Source: an uncultured Clostridia bacterium (GTDB taxonomy: Bacteria; Bacillota; Clostridia; Christensenellales; CAG-314). From it: DNA of 64,000 bases. The notes under the pieces were generated by a model. That model was not told where the DNA came from, made no database searches, and worked only from the letters and a program-made list of their open reading frames with translations. The stretch lies in the NCBI GenBank assembly GCA_947053925.1, contig CAMRUG010000001.1, positions 248,001 through 312,000 on the forward strand, read 5' to 3'. Position numbers and translations under genes: made by a program. Each line of letters begins with the position of its first letter. The first letter of the stretch is position 1. Shown here piece by piece: positions 15,711-23,947 of this stretch.

Positions 15711-16025
15711 ATGGCTACAAAGCAAAAAGAAACAACTACGGAACAAACTACAAGGGATTACAGCGAACGTCGTTGGATGTCGCCCCACAAGCGCGCAAAG
15801 GGTTATGCGGAAGAACGCAAAGCCAAAGTACATAAGTTCGGGGACAAGCAAGGCGAAACCTTGGACGATTACAACAAAGGACTCCGTTCGGGGTATCTTT
15901 TGTGCCAAAGCGACCACGCGGGACAGTACCGTTACAAGCAGGCGATGGATGCGTTCAATGACAAGGAATACGCTCGTAAATTCTCTCGCGAAAAAGGTAC
16001 AAAACTTAAAGATAAGGCTGCTTAA
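15711..16025 (+). CDS. small basic protein, first gene of the phage-like operon
   Basis: 104 residues, highly charged with many Lys/Arg/Glu and no membrane segment (YSERRWMSPHKRAKGYAEERKAK...). AAGGAGAAT precedes the ATG. It lies 18 nt before the candidate ssDNA-binding protein gene. It is likely a DNA-associated or replication accessory protein. I recognise no named family. Confidence 0.65.
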   Translation: MATKQKETTTEQTTRDYSERRWMSPHKRAKGYAEERKAKVHKFGDKQGETLDDYNKGLRSGYLLCQSDHAGQYRYKQAMDAFNDKEYARKFSREKGTKLKDKAA

Positions 16026-16043
16026 TAAAGGAGGAATAAGCAA

Positions 16044-16391
16044 ATGGATAAGAAAGCAAACAAGATTATGGTAGAACGTGAAACGTTCATCTCAAAGGAC
16101 AAGGAATACTTTTCATATTTCATTAAAGGTAAAGTAAGGGGCAAGGACGTAAAAGTCGGCGTAATTCCGCCGGACAAGGGCGGTTATACCGTATTGGATA
16201 TAGTCTTTAACGACCAGATGGCTTGCGAACTTGTAACAACGCCGTTCGAGTTGAAAGCAGATAACGGTCAAGTAATTAAAGGCAATTCGTATTCGGTACG
16301 TTCGTTTGACGAAAACGGCGAAGTATACGAATGCGCTGTTAAGCCCGCAAGGACGTCGGACAAAGCGTTGCTCAATATGCTTTTGCGTTAA
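16044..16391 (+). CDS. candidate single-stranded DNA-binding protein
   Basis: 115 residues, mostly beta-strand by pattern (FSYFIKGKVRGKDVKVGVIPPDKGGYTVLDIVF), compact and without Cys pairs or membrane segments. In filamentous phages the ssDNA-binding protein gene precedes the virion genes, and this gene has that position: upstream of the anchored surface proteins and the Zot-type ATPase. The call rests on gene order and size, not on a recognised motif. AAAGGAGG precedes the ATG, and a terminator follows, separating it from the surface-protein genes. Confidence 0.45.
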   Translation: MDKKANKIMVERETFISKDKEYFSYFIKGKVRGKDVKVGVIPPDKGGYTVLDIVFNDQMACELVTTPFELKADNGQVIKGNSYSVRSFDENGEVYECAVKPARTSDKALLNMLLR

Positions 16392-16409
16392 TTTGAACTA
16401 ATTTTAACT

Positions 16410-16460
16410 CATACGCCGCTAATGAGCTTAATGCTTGTTTGGCGGCGTATTTTTCTTAAT
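16410..16460 (+). terminator. terminator between ssDNA-binding and surface-protein genes
   Basis: ATACGCCGC, ~22 nt, GCGGCGTAT, TTTTCTT. Partial termination here would give the upstream genes higher expression, as in filamentous phages. Confidence 0.8.
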
Positions 16461-16480
16461 ACTCAAAAAGGAGGAATTAA

Positions 16481-17869
16481 ATGACAGTATTAAAAACAAT
16501 AGCAAATATTTGTTTGGTGTTAATTACCGTCTTTGCCGTATTGGTAAGCATTGCCTTTGTTTACTACCATTTCTTTGTGGACGATACGACAACGGGCGTT
16601 AACAATATAGACAACCAAGTGGGAATGGACATACAGGAAATATTAAAGGACGATGAACTGACGGAAGAAGAAAGGGACGAACTTCAAGACAGGTATTTTT
16701 TAGAAGTTAATTATTACTCGAACGATAAAAACAACGGTATACAACTGCAAGAATTAAAGATGAACTATTTTACAAGTTACAAATTAACTTTACAAGATTA
16801 CCGTTCAACAGGTATGCAGTATTTGGGAGACTACAAGGGTTTACCGCTGGATACTTGGGACGGCAATTCCGAAGTGTCGGTTGTTAAAATAGGTTCTAAC
16901 GACAGGTATTACGGAACAAGCGACGAATGCGTTAAGATTGCCAACGATTACGTAGACAAAAGTTTCAATTATTACGATTACACCCAAGGCGTTGCTTGGA
17001 ACGGCGTTACGGACGAAAACGGAAGTATAGCGACTGTCCTTACGCGTAAGACGGAATTTATTATTAAGATAGACGACAGAGCGTTCGCTATTAGTTTAAA
17101 CAAGTATTTTGACAAAGACGTAGGCGACGTAAGAAACATATTCGGTATAGGCTGGAAGGTAGGCGAAAAGTACAACAGGTACTATTACACTTATGGCAGT
17201 TTATTCCAGTCCTGTATGCAGGCGGTAAGGACTAACAGCGCGGGTTACGGAGATTATTACATAACGGTAGATTTGAGTTCTCTGTTTAGTATTAAGGAAT
17301 ACGACACTGAAACAGGCAAATACAAGACGGACAACGTAACGGACATTATTAAGACGTATTCGGTATTGAAATTCCATTATGACGAAAACGGTGCAAGGTC
17401 AAGTTCACAAAGTATGTTTGGGATAATAGACAACAACTCGAAATATGACCTTACACAAGACAAGGTAGACACAACATATTGGCAGGAACGTATGACGTAT
17501 AACCTGAACGCTCAAAGCAAATTAAACGGCTTGCCTGTTTGGACGTATAGGTACAGCCAAGTGTACGAAGGGTATTTTGTTTCCCTGTCTATGGACGCTA
17601 AAAAGATATTCAACGAGATGCCGAGAACGAAAGTCAATATTACGTTTAACGTAAATACAGATACGGACAAGCAGATAGTTGGGTTGGACTACAATGCTTT
17701 TGAGAACATCGAAATAGACACGCTTACAATTAACGGTAACGGACGGTTTTACTGTTTAGATAAGTCTTTGTTCGGTACAAGTTTGCAAACGCTAAAATAC
17801 AGTGGAACCATTGCTATGGATATTTCAAGCAAGGCAATAGATACGGAATACGCGGAGGTGGTTTTATGA
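16481..17869 (+). CDS. membrane-anchored surface protein
   Basis: 462 residues. One N-terminal TM helix (about 5-28, IANICLVLITVFAVLVSIAFVYYHFF) is followed by a large Tyr/Asp/Asn-rich domain without Cys, so type II topology with the bulk outside is likely. No cleavage site is evident. It overlaps the next gene by 4 nt (ATGA). By position it belongs to the virion/assembly set of the phage-like module. It is far larger than a filamentous coat protein, so it could be a minor virion or assembly protein. No family recognised. Confidence 0.65.
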   Translation: MTVLKTIANICLVLITVFAVLVSIAFVYYHFFVDDTTTGVNNIDNQVGMDIQEILKDDELTEEERDELQDRYFLEVNYYSNDKNNGIQLQELKMNYFTSYKLTLQDYRSTGMQYLGDYKGLPLDTWDGNSEVSVVKIGSNDRYYGTSDECVKIANDYVDKSFNYYDYTQGVAWNGVTDENGSIATVLTRKTEFIIKIDDRAFAISLNKYFDKDVGDVRNIFGIGWKVGEKYNRYYYTYGSLFQSCMQAVRTNSAGYGDYYITVDLSSLFSIKEYDTETGKYKTDNVTDIIKTYSVLKFHYDENGARSSSQSMFGIIDNNSKYDLTQDKVDTTYWQERMTYNLNAQSKLNGLPVWTYRYSQVYEGYFVSLSMDAKKIFNEMPRTKVNITFNVNTDTDKQIVGLDYNAFENIEIDTLTINGNGRFYCLDKSLFGTSLQTLKYSGTIAMDISSKAIDTEYAEVVL

Positions 17870-18390
17870 GATGGTGGGGATACATTATTTGTTTTGTACT
17901 AATAATTGCAGGCGTGTTTTGTGGAATACAACTGTACAAGGAAGTTAAGGCGGAATCGTATGTAAACGGGAGTATAGATATATCTAATAAATTTTCACAA
18001 GAGAGTTTCAAGTACAAATCCACAAGCGCGGTATTTTACCACGACTTGTATGACGATACCGACACTTACTACTTTGAAAAGGATTTACTCAAAACAGAAA
18101 ACTTTGACGGCGAGAAAAGGACATACAAGGTTATGTTAAATGACTACAACCTGTTCAATGCCGAGATAAGTGCAGGGGCTGTGTTTGCTGTTGTAACAAT
18201 AGACTTTTACGATACTCAAGGACAGTTGGTTAAAAGCGCGGATATGAACGTATCCGTTAAGTTTTTAAGTAACAAGACGCAATTAACGCTTGCGACTGTC
18301 GGCAACGAGAACGCACAGTTTTTAGAACAGTATTTTGCCGACAACGGTTTCAAATTACAGATTATTGAGATAAAGGAGGACTTGAATTGA
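17866..18390 (+). CDS. membrane-anchored surface protein, short
   Basis: 174 residues with one N-terminal TM helix (about 3-24, GYIICFVLIIAGVFCGIQLY), then a beta-rich outside domain ending VKFLSNKTQLTLATVGNENAQFLEQYF. It starts within the stop of the preceding gene and its stop overlaps the next start, so the three anchored proteins are made as one translationally coupled set. Same topology as its neighbours; function unknown. Confidence 0.65.
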   Translation: MRWWGYIICFVLIIAGVFCGIQLYKEVKAESYVNGSIDISNKFSQESFKYKSTSAVFYHDLYDDTDTYYFEKDLLKTENFDGEKRTYKVMLNDYNLFNAEISAGAVFAVVTIDFYDTQGQLVKSADMNVSVKFLSNKTQLTLATVGNENAQFLEQYFADNGFKLQIIEIKEDLN

Positions 18391-20465
18391 TGAGTACAAC
18401 AAAGAAAGTGCTTATTGCAATATTCAGTATCTTGCTAATTGGCGCATTCGTATTCTTGCTTACTTGGGGAATAATTAACTTCAACAAAGTAAAGGAAGGA
18501 ATGTCGGGAGCAGGACTGTACACAAAGGACGACGTAGACAACGCGTATAATGACGGGTACAATACGGCGTTAAAGGACAAGGAAGAATATGCAAATTTAA
18601 TTAACAGTTACAAGGATACAATTACTTTGCAGACGGATACCATTTCGCAGTTAAACAGCGAGAAGTCTGCGTTAGATAAAAGTATAAAGGAATGTCAAAC
18701 GCAAGTAGATAATCTAACAAGTCAGCGTGACGCAATACAGATACAGGTAGATTTATTAAAGGAACAGATAGCGGACAAGGACGGAACTATTGAGGATATG
18801 ACTGCTGAAAAGCAGGAACTTATTGAACAGCATACCCAAACTATTACAAGGCTCAATGCGCAGATAACGGGGTTAAACAGTCAGATAGAAGAACTGAATA
18901 CGCAAATACAGGTTAATATTAATTCGGTAAGTCAGTTGAACAACAGGATTGCGGAACTGCAAAGGACGATAGCGTTTTATGAGCAATTCATAGGTCAATT
19001 TGAAACAGACGAGCAAGCAATGGTAACGTTCGAGTTTGCCGGAAGCGTATATGAGGTTAAGGTAGTAAATAAGGGAGATAAGGTAACCGTAAATAATCCC
19101 GCGTCTACCGAATACTTAATCTTTAACGGTTGGATGTTAGACGGCGAACCGTTGGATTTGTCTACATATACCGTAACTCAAAACGTAAGAATAATTGCCG
19201 ACGTTACATACAAGTATATCGTTAATTTTAACGTGGACGGCAATACGAAGTTTACGCAAGTTATTGAAAAAGGCAACTGCGCGGAAGAACCTTCAAGCCC
19301 GAGAAAGAACGGTTACAGGTTTAAGTATTGGACGTTAGACGGCGAAACGGAAGTACATTTCGACCAATTGCCAATAATGGCTAATACAACGTTTATTGCC
19401 AAGTTTGTACAACTGCATAAAGTAGACTTCTTGTACGAAAACGGCGAGCAGATTATTAACACAAAAAGCGTGGAACATGGTCAAACGACAACTGCTCCGC
19501 GTATGTCGCTAAACGAAGGTGAAGTATTAAACGGCTGGCGGATTAACGGCAATTTAGTAGATGTTTCAACCTATGTTATTAATGAAGACACTACGTTTGT
19601 TGTAGACATTACCCGTAAATACAAGGTCGTATTTATGGTAGACGGTGCCGAATACAATACGCAGTTTGTAGAAAGCGGTAAAACGGCAATAATTTTTGCT
19701 CCGAGTAAAGAAGGGTATAGTTTTTTGGGTTGGTATATAGATAATGCAGACGAGATAATAGATGTTGATAATTTTGCAATTACAAGCGATGTAACGTTTA
19801 ATGCAAAGTTGCGCGGTGCTTATCTTGTAACTATTTATGATAGGGACACTTGTTTGTATAATGAGTATCACGCCAAAGGGGAAACTGTTGTATTTGATGT
19901 TGAACCTTTGGGCAGAGAAGGTTACATTTTTACGGGGTTTTATGACCCCGTTTACGATAAAGAAAGCGAAACTTGTTCGGTGGAAACGCCGAATCGTACA
20001 TTAATTCTTGATGCTCACGATTACAATTTACGCGCATATTATTCGGTTGCATGTGCAGGTTATTTTTCTAATGGGGCTATTCTGCCCGACGAAAACGGTA
20101 ATTTGGTTTTTAATTATTTGTCATTTATTGATATAGGTTATGACCAAAAAAATATTGCCGAAGGCGGAATTGGTAGTTATAAGGCTATAAACGTGGAAAT
20201 ACATACGTTTAACAGTGCTCAAAGTGTGATGTTAAATTGGACCGCAATGCGTAATTCCGAAAACTATGATTTGAAAAAAGGCACATTCAAATACCAAAAT
20301 GAAGGCGGGAGAGACTACTTTCAAGGTGAATATAGAGCGGATACGGACGCGTGGGTGTTTTGGCGAATGTCTTATTGGGACGGAAGTTATGTAAAATCTG
20401 TTGAATTTGAATTTACGCGTAAGTATTACAGTATGGGTACTTTCGACGAGAACCTACTCAAATGA
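18390..20465 (+). CDS. anchored coiled-coil protein with InlB-type repeats, candidate adsorption protein
   Basis: 691 residues from ATG 18390 (AAGGAGG about 10 nt upstream; an overlapping TTG three bases earlier is less likely). A TM helix (~8-30) is followed by a long coiled coil (~55-205, rich in Gln/Leu heptads), then about five Listeria-Bacteroides-type repeats (~210-490) marked by FNGWMLDG, FKYWTLDG, LNGWRING and FLGWYIDN. A C-terminal domain (~500-690, YDRDTCLYNEY... to the end) closes it. Such repeats occur in bacterial surface adhesins. The gene lies directly before the Zot-type ATPase, where filamentous phages carry the receptor-binding pIII gene. The adsorption role is inferred from this layout. 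Confidence 0.68.
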   Translation: MSTTKKVLIAIFSILLIGAFVFLLTWGIINFNKVKEGMSGAGLYTKDDVDNAYNDGYNTALKDKEEYANLINSYKDTITLQTDTISQLNSEKSALDKSIKECQTQVDNLTSQRDAIQIQVDLLKEQIADKDGTIEDMTAEKQELIEQHTQTITRLNAQITGLNSQIEELNTQIQVNINSVSQLNNRIAELQRTIAFYEQFIGQFETDEQAMVTFEFAGSVYEVKVVNKGDKVTVNNPASTEYLIFNGWMLDGEPLDLSTYTVTQNVRIIADVTYKYIVNFNVDGNTKFTQVIEKGNCAEEPSSPRKNGYRFKYWTLDGETEVHFDQLPIMANTTFIAKFVQLHKVDFLYENGEQIINTKSVEHGQTTTAPRMSLNEGEVLNGWRINGNLVDVSTYVINEDTTFVVDITRKYKVVFMVDGAEYNTQFVESGKTAIIFAPSKEGYSFLGWYIDNADEIIDVDNFAITSDVTFNAKLRGAYLVTIYDRDTCLYNEYHAKGETVVFDVEPLGREGYIFTGFYDPVYDKESETCSVETPNRTLILDAHDYNLRAYYSVACAGYFSNGAILPDENGNLVFNYLSFIDIGYDQKNIAEGGIGSYKAINVEIHTFNSAQSVMLNWTAMRNSENYDLKKGTFKYQNEGGRDYFQGEYRADTDAWVFWRMSYWDGSYVKSVEFEFTRKYYSMGTFDENLLK

Positions 20466-21298
20466 TAACCATAATCTTCGCACCGCCGAGAACAGGCAAG
20501 ACGGTACTAATGACGCACCTTGCAAACGAGTTTGCGTTTAATAGGGAAAGGAACAGGCAGATGCGTCGGGAAATACGTTTGAAACAAGCAACCGGCTTCG
20601 ACCTAATAAAGACGGTCCCCGTCCATTGCGTGTCCGCCAATTACGATATGACCTTCCATAAGTACAGGTATTCTGTAAGACACAATAGACGCATAAACCC
20701 GTATAGACTGGGCTTTGCCAATCCGTTTGTGGATACACATTTTAATTTGCCGTATGAAGTTATTTGTATAACGGAAGCACAAAAGTATTTGAACAGCAGA
20801 ATGAGTATGTACTTCCCGGACTGGCAAAGCAGGTGGTATGAGCAACATGGGCATAACAATTTGGATATATATTTAGATACTCAAAGACCTATGCTCATAG
20901 ACGTCAACATACGTGAGTTAAGTCAGTTTATTGAAGTGGTTAGTTTAGACATTGAATACAACCAATACGGGCAACCGAGCAAGTTAATATGGCTTGTACG
21001 CAGGATTAATAACAGTTCGCAGTTAGATAAGTATATGGCAAGCGGAAAGCAAGATAGAAGTTGCTATACGGAAGATGTAGTTATTGCGGACTACAACGTG
21101 TTTGCGTGCTACGACAGTCAATGCTGTAAACCGAAGTTCTACGAAAGACATTTAGACAGCGATTATGACTACACCGAGGCTGTCCCTACAGAACAATCGT
21201 TTGAAGGGTATGTACGGTACTTGCAAGAATTCGATGACGAACTGCCGGACAACTTTTACCAGAGAAGGAACATAAGTAGAAACCAACTCAATGCTTAA
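20462..21298 (+). CDS. Zot/pI-like morphogenesis ATPase
   Basis: 278 residues. Walker A is APPRTGKT (residues 7-14). The Walker B position reads YEVICITEAQKYL, with TEAQ in place of the usual DEAH. The segment LDIYLDTQRPMLIDVNIRELSQF matches the Zot-family pattern in which the protein distinguishes ssDNA-phage assembly ATPases. Family members drive extrusion of filamentous phages at the inner membrane. A C-terminal TM helix and periplasmic part, usual in Zot proteins, is missing, so it may need a membrane partner or represent a short Gram-positive form. It overlaps the preceding gene by 4 nt. Confidence 0.82.
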   Translation: MITIIFAPPRTGKTVLMTHLANEFAFNRERNRQMRREIRLKQATGFDLIKTVPVHCVSANYDMTFHKYRYSVRHNRRINPYRLGFANPFVDTHFNLPYEVICITEAQKYLNSRMSMYFPDWQSRWYEQHGHNNLDIYLDTQRPMLIDVNIRELSQFIEVVSLDIEYNQYGQPSKLIWLVRRINNSSQLDKYMASGKQDRSCYTEDVVIADYNVFACYDSQCCKPKFYERHLDSDYDYTEAVPTEQSFEGYVRYLQEFDDELPDNFYQRRNISRNQLNA

Positions 21299-21309
21299 AA
21301 GGAGGAACA

Positions 21310-21546
21310 ATGCTAAATTACAACAAGAACAAATTAATAAATAACTGTCTAAATAAGTATTACGAAACATTCAGTCATACGCTGGACACCGCGGATTTCG
21401 TACCCGACGAGTATAACGAAAAGATAACCAAGTATATATTCAAGAATATGAAAAAAGCGTTTAAGCGTATAGACAAGGAAGATAGAATATACCAAAGACA
21501 GTTAATTAAAAAGCAACATAAGAAATCTAAAAAGGGGGTTAAATAA
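21310..21546 (+). CDS. small basic protein
   Basis: 78 residues, Lys-rich, with a very basic end (RQLIKKQHKKSKKGVK), no membrane segment. A strong ribosome binding site (AAAAGGAGG) precedes it, 11 nt after the Zot-type gene. Likely a nucleic-acid-binding accessory factor; no family recognised. Confidence 0.65.
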   Translation: MLNYNKNKLINNCLNKYYETFSHTLDTADFVPDEYNEKITKYIFKNMKKAFKRIDKEDRIYQRQLIKKQHKKSKKGVK

Positions 21547-21549
21547 ACA

Positions 21550-21771
21550 ATGGGATTTTTCACATTAAAACATAAACGTATAGCAAAGAAAATGTCAAGG
21601 GCGGACTTAATGGACGCATATTACGACAGCGAAATGGCGCTGAACAGCGCAGCGTATGACGGTAACGAAAAGGCTCTTAAAAAGGCAATGAAGGAACACG
21701 GCAAATACGAATACGCAATGCTCTACCAAAACACGCCCAAGTATCTTAAAAAGATGAGTAAACGTAAATAG
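21550..21771 (+). CDS. small basic protein
   Basis: 73 residues, helical and basic (KHKRIAKKMSRADLMDAYYDSEMALNSAAYDGNEKALKKAM), beginning 3 nt after the previous stop with AAAGGGGG upstream. No membrane segment, so not a coat protein. It lies directly before rep and may help replication; unproven. Confidence 0.65.
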   Translation: MGFFTLKHKRIAKKMSRADLMDAYYDSEMALNSAAYDGNEKALKKAMKEHGKYEYAMLYQNTPKYLKKMSKRK

Positions 21772-21779
21772 GCGCGTAT

Positions 21780-22871
21780 GTGGAAACCAAAGTATACTTC
21801 GACGGCAGTCATTACATAGGCATACCGAAATACCAAAAGCCGTCGAGGGTTTTACTTTGGGAATACGAACCCGAATACGTCGAAGATACAGACTTCGATT
21901 CGGGTGTGTTTTGGTACAATAACGGCAAGAAGGCGATACCGCTTTTTGACAACAAAGAATTACCGAAAGATATTGAATTTAAGGCAATAGAAGGCGAGCA
22001 AATCTCTCTTTGGGATAATCCTACCGAAGTGCAAAACGAATTGACTGACGAAACGTATGACGATGAAATAATAGAACAAGCCGAACCTAAAAAGCAAAAG
22101 AAACTTACACTAAAAGATATTTTTAATGAATTGCATAAGTATGCAGTAAATTTACCTAAAAAGGAACGGAATGAATTTTACCGAGACAATCTACTGCCGT
22201 ATTTTGCGGACGAACAGCAAATGCAAGACTTCATTATACAGCAACTCGAACGCAAGAAACGTAATTTAATAGTCCGTAGAATACGGATGACACGCAAAGC
22301 GAACCTTGCAGATTTTAACTACTTTTGTACATTTACTTATGACGACGAACTGCACACCGAAGAAAGTTTCAAAAAGCAACTTAAAACTTGTTTTAGACAT
22401 CTAAAAGAACGCAAAGGCTGGCGGTATATGGGCGTATGGGAACGTTCGCCCGAAAAGCAAAGATTACACTTTCATGGGTTGTTTAATATACCCGACGGGC
22501 AGATGGTAGGCGAAATACAGGAAGTAAAGGATTACAGCGTAAGACTTAAACTGGTACAGGTTTCATACCAAAACACATATTTCAATAAACGTTTCGGGCG
22601 TTCGGACTTTGAAGAAATACAGGCAGGTAAATTAGGCGAAGCGTTAGCGTACTTAATGAAGTATCTTGAAAAGACGGGCGAAAAGATAGTTTACAGTAAA
22701 GGTCTGCCGCAATACTTTATTACGGACATTGCGGAACAAGACGTAGCAACGCGGATAGGTATAGACGACCGTAAACTACTCCTATTTGACAATTTTGCTT
22801 GTTACAAAGACCAACAGTATGTTGGAACTGTAAACAAGGAAACAATAGGCAAATTGCTGACAAGCAACTAA
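21780..22871 (+). CDS. rep: HUH rolling-circle replication initiator
   Basis: 363 residues. An acidic N-terminal extension (~1-150) precedes the nuclease domain: motif I CTFTYDD (~183-189), the HUH motif RLHFHGLF with His230 and His232, and motif III YLMKYLEKTG with Tyr291 and Tyr295. Such enzymes nick the double-strand origin and stay bound to the 5' end through Tyr. The two Tyr four residues apart recall Rep proteins of filamentous and microvirus-type phages, though which is catalytic is not certain. The start is GTG with no good ribosome binding site, so coupling to the upstream gene is likely. A GC-rich hairpin cluster follows at once. Confidence 0.85.
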   Translation: METKVYFDGSHYIGIPKYQKPSRVLLWEYEPEYVEDTDFDSGVFWYNNGKKAIPLFDNKELPKDIEFKAIEGEQISLWDNPTEVQNELTDETYDDEIIEQAEPKKQKKLTLKDIFNELHKYAVNLPKKERNEFYRDNLLPYFADEQQMQDFIIQQLERKKRNLIVRRIRMTRKANLADFNYFCTFTYDDELHTEESFKKQLKTCFRHLKERKGWRYMGVWERSPEKQRLHFHGLFNIPDGQMVGEIQEVKDYSVRLKLVQVSYQNTYFNKRFGRSDFEEIQAGKLGEALAYLMKYLEKTGEKIVYSKGLPQYFITDIAEQDVATRIGIDDRKLLLFDNFACYKDQQYVGTVNKETIGKLLTSN

Positions 22872-22874
22872 AAC

Positions 22875-23051
22875 AACGGCGGCGTAAAAAAATGGGTTTC
22901 GCGGAAAGCCTGCGCGCGAACCCATTTTAGCCGCCGTTATGCGTTCAACCAACCTATTAAACCGAGTCCGGTTGTTCGGTTTATTTGTTCGCGGCGTGCG
23001 GTTGGCGATGCGTCGCGAAGCGACGCTCTCGTATAAAGCCAAGCGCACGCC
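22875..23051 (+). other. GC-rich triple-hairpin region, candidate replication origin or packaging signal
   Basis: Hairpin 1 (22875-22938): AACGGCGGC / GCCGCCGTT, with an inner AAAATGGGTT / AACCCATTTT. Hairpin 2 (22959-22982): AAACCGA / TCGGTTT. Hairpin 3 (22993-23051): a 14 bp stem GGCGTGCGGTTGGC / GCCAAGCGCACGCC with one mismatch, inner GCGTCGC-GAA-GCGACGC. The region is far more GC-rich than its surroundings and begins 4 nt after rep. Rolling-circle phages carry origin and packaging hairpins in just such a place. A short terminator would not need three tandem, nested stems. Confidence 0.6.
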
Positions 23052-23082
23052 ACGATCCCAATGTTATATAAAGGAGATAAAG

Positions 23083-23817
23083 ATGAAGATAGGAAAATAT
23101 ACAATAGATAACATCTATTTAGCGGACAGTTACGAAGCAATAAAGGAACTGCCGAGTAAATGTTTGGACTGTATTTATACGGATATACCTTATTTGTATA
23201 AGATATCTAAACAGACGAAGTACAAGAATACAGTAGATAAAAACATAGCGGAAAAGAAGAACAGTATTTTTGAAATAAGCAACGGAATCCGGTATGAGAT
23301 ATTAGACGAATTTGTACAGGTATTGAAAAAGATAAATATATTTATTTGGTGCAGTCGCAGTCAAATAAGTAAGATAATGCAGTATTTTGAAAGCAAGGGC
23401 TGTACTGCGGAAATATTGGTCTGGTGTAAGACTAATCCGCAACCGTCTACACGTAATACTTGGCTACCGGATATTGAGTACTGCTTGTATTTCAGGGAAC
23501 AAGGGGTAAAGTTAAACGACGGGTATGAACTTAAACATAAATGGTATATGAGTTCTATTAACAAAAAAGATAAAGCAAGGTTCTTGCACCCGACATGTAA
23601 ACCTGTCGAACTGATACAAAGGCATTTGATGCATGCAACAAGTAAAGGGGATATTGTGGGAGACTTCTTTTGCGGCAGCGGAAGCACTTGCGTTGCGTGC
23701 ATAAACACCGACCGCCATTACCTTGCTTTCGATAACAATCCCAAGTGGGTAGAGATAGCAATTAACCGCATAAAAGGCATAGATGCTAACGGTGTGCAGT
23801 GTTTGTTGGCGGGATAA
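23083..23817 (+). CDS. DNA methyltransferase, N4/N6 type
   Basis: 244 residues from ATG 23083 (AAGGAGATAAAG upstream). Motif IV is read as YTDIPYLYK, a variant of DPPY; motif I is GDFFCGSGSTCVA near the C terminus, giving the beta-class order (IV before I). FLHPTCKPVELIQRH is the usual segment between them. It methylates an exocyclic amine of adenine or cytosine in DNA. No restriction enzyme gene is adjacent, so it is a solitary, phage-type methylase, probably protecting the element or regulating replication. Its 3' end is duplicated at 27228-27393. Confidence 0.88.
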   Translation: MKIGKYTIDNIYLADSYEAIKELPSKCLDCIYTDIPYLYKISKQTKYKNTVDKNIAEKKNSIFEISNGIRYEILDEFVQVLKKINIFIWCSRSQISKIMQYFESKGCTAEILVWCKTNPQPSTRNTWLPDIEYCLYFREQGVKLNDGYELKHKWYMSSINKKDKARFLHPTCKPVELIQRHLMHATSKGDIVGDFFCGSGSTCVACINTDRHYLAFDNNPKWVEIAINRIKGIDANGVQCLLAG

Positions 23818-23820
23818 GGA

Positions 23821-23847
23821 AATTGGACAGGTTAAACCTGTCCAATT
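23821..23847. terminator. perfect palindrome, terminator-like
   Basis: AATTGGACAGGTT / AACCTGTCCAATT, 13 bp arms around one base, 4 nt after the methylase stop. A decayed copy lies at 27375-27393 next to the duplicated methylase end. Confidence 0.65.
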
Positions 23848-23947
23848 AAATAAGATTTATTTTATCAACATAAGATAATAAATTCATCCTTTTTTATTAC
23901 AAAATATATTTGCACAATTTCGAAATAAATTATTGTTTATTACGAAT

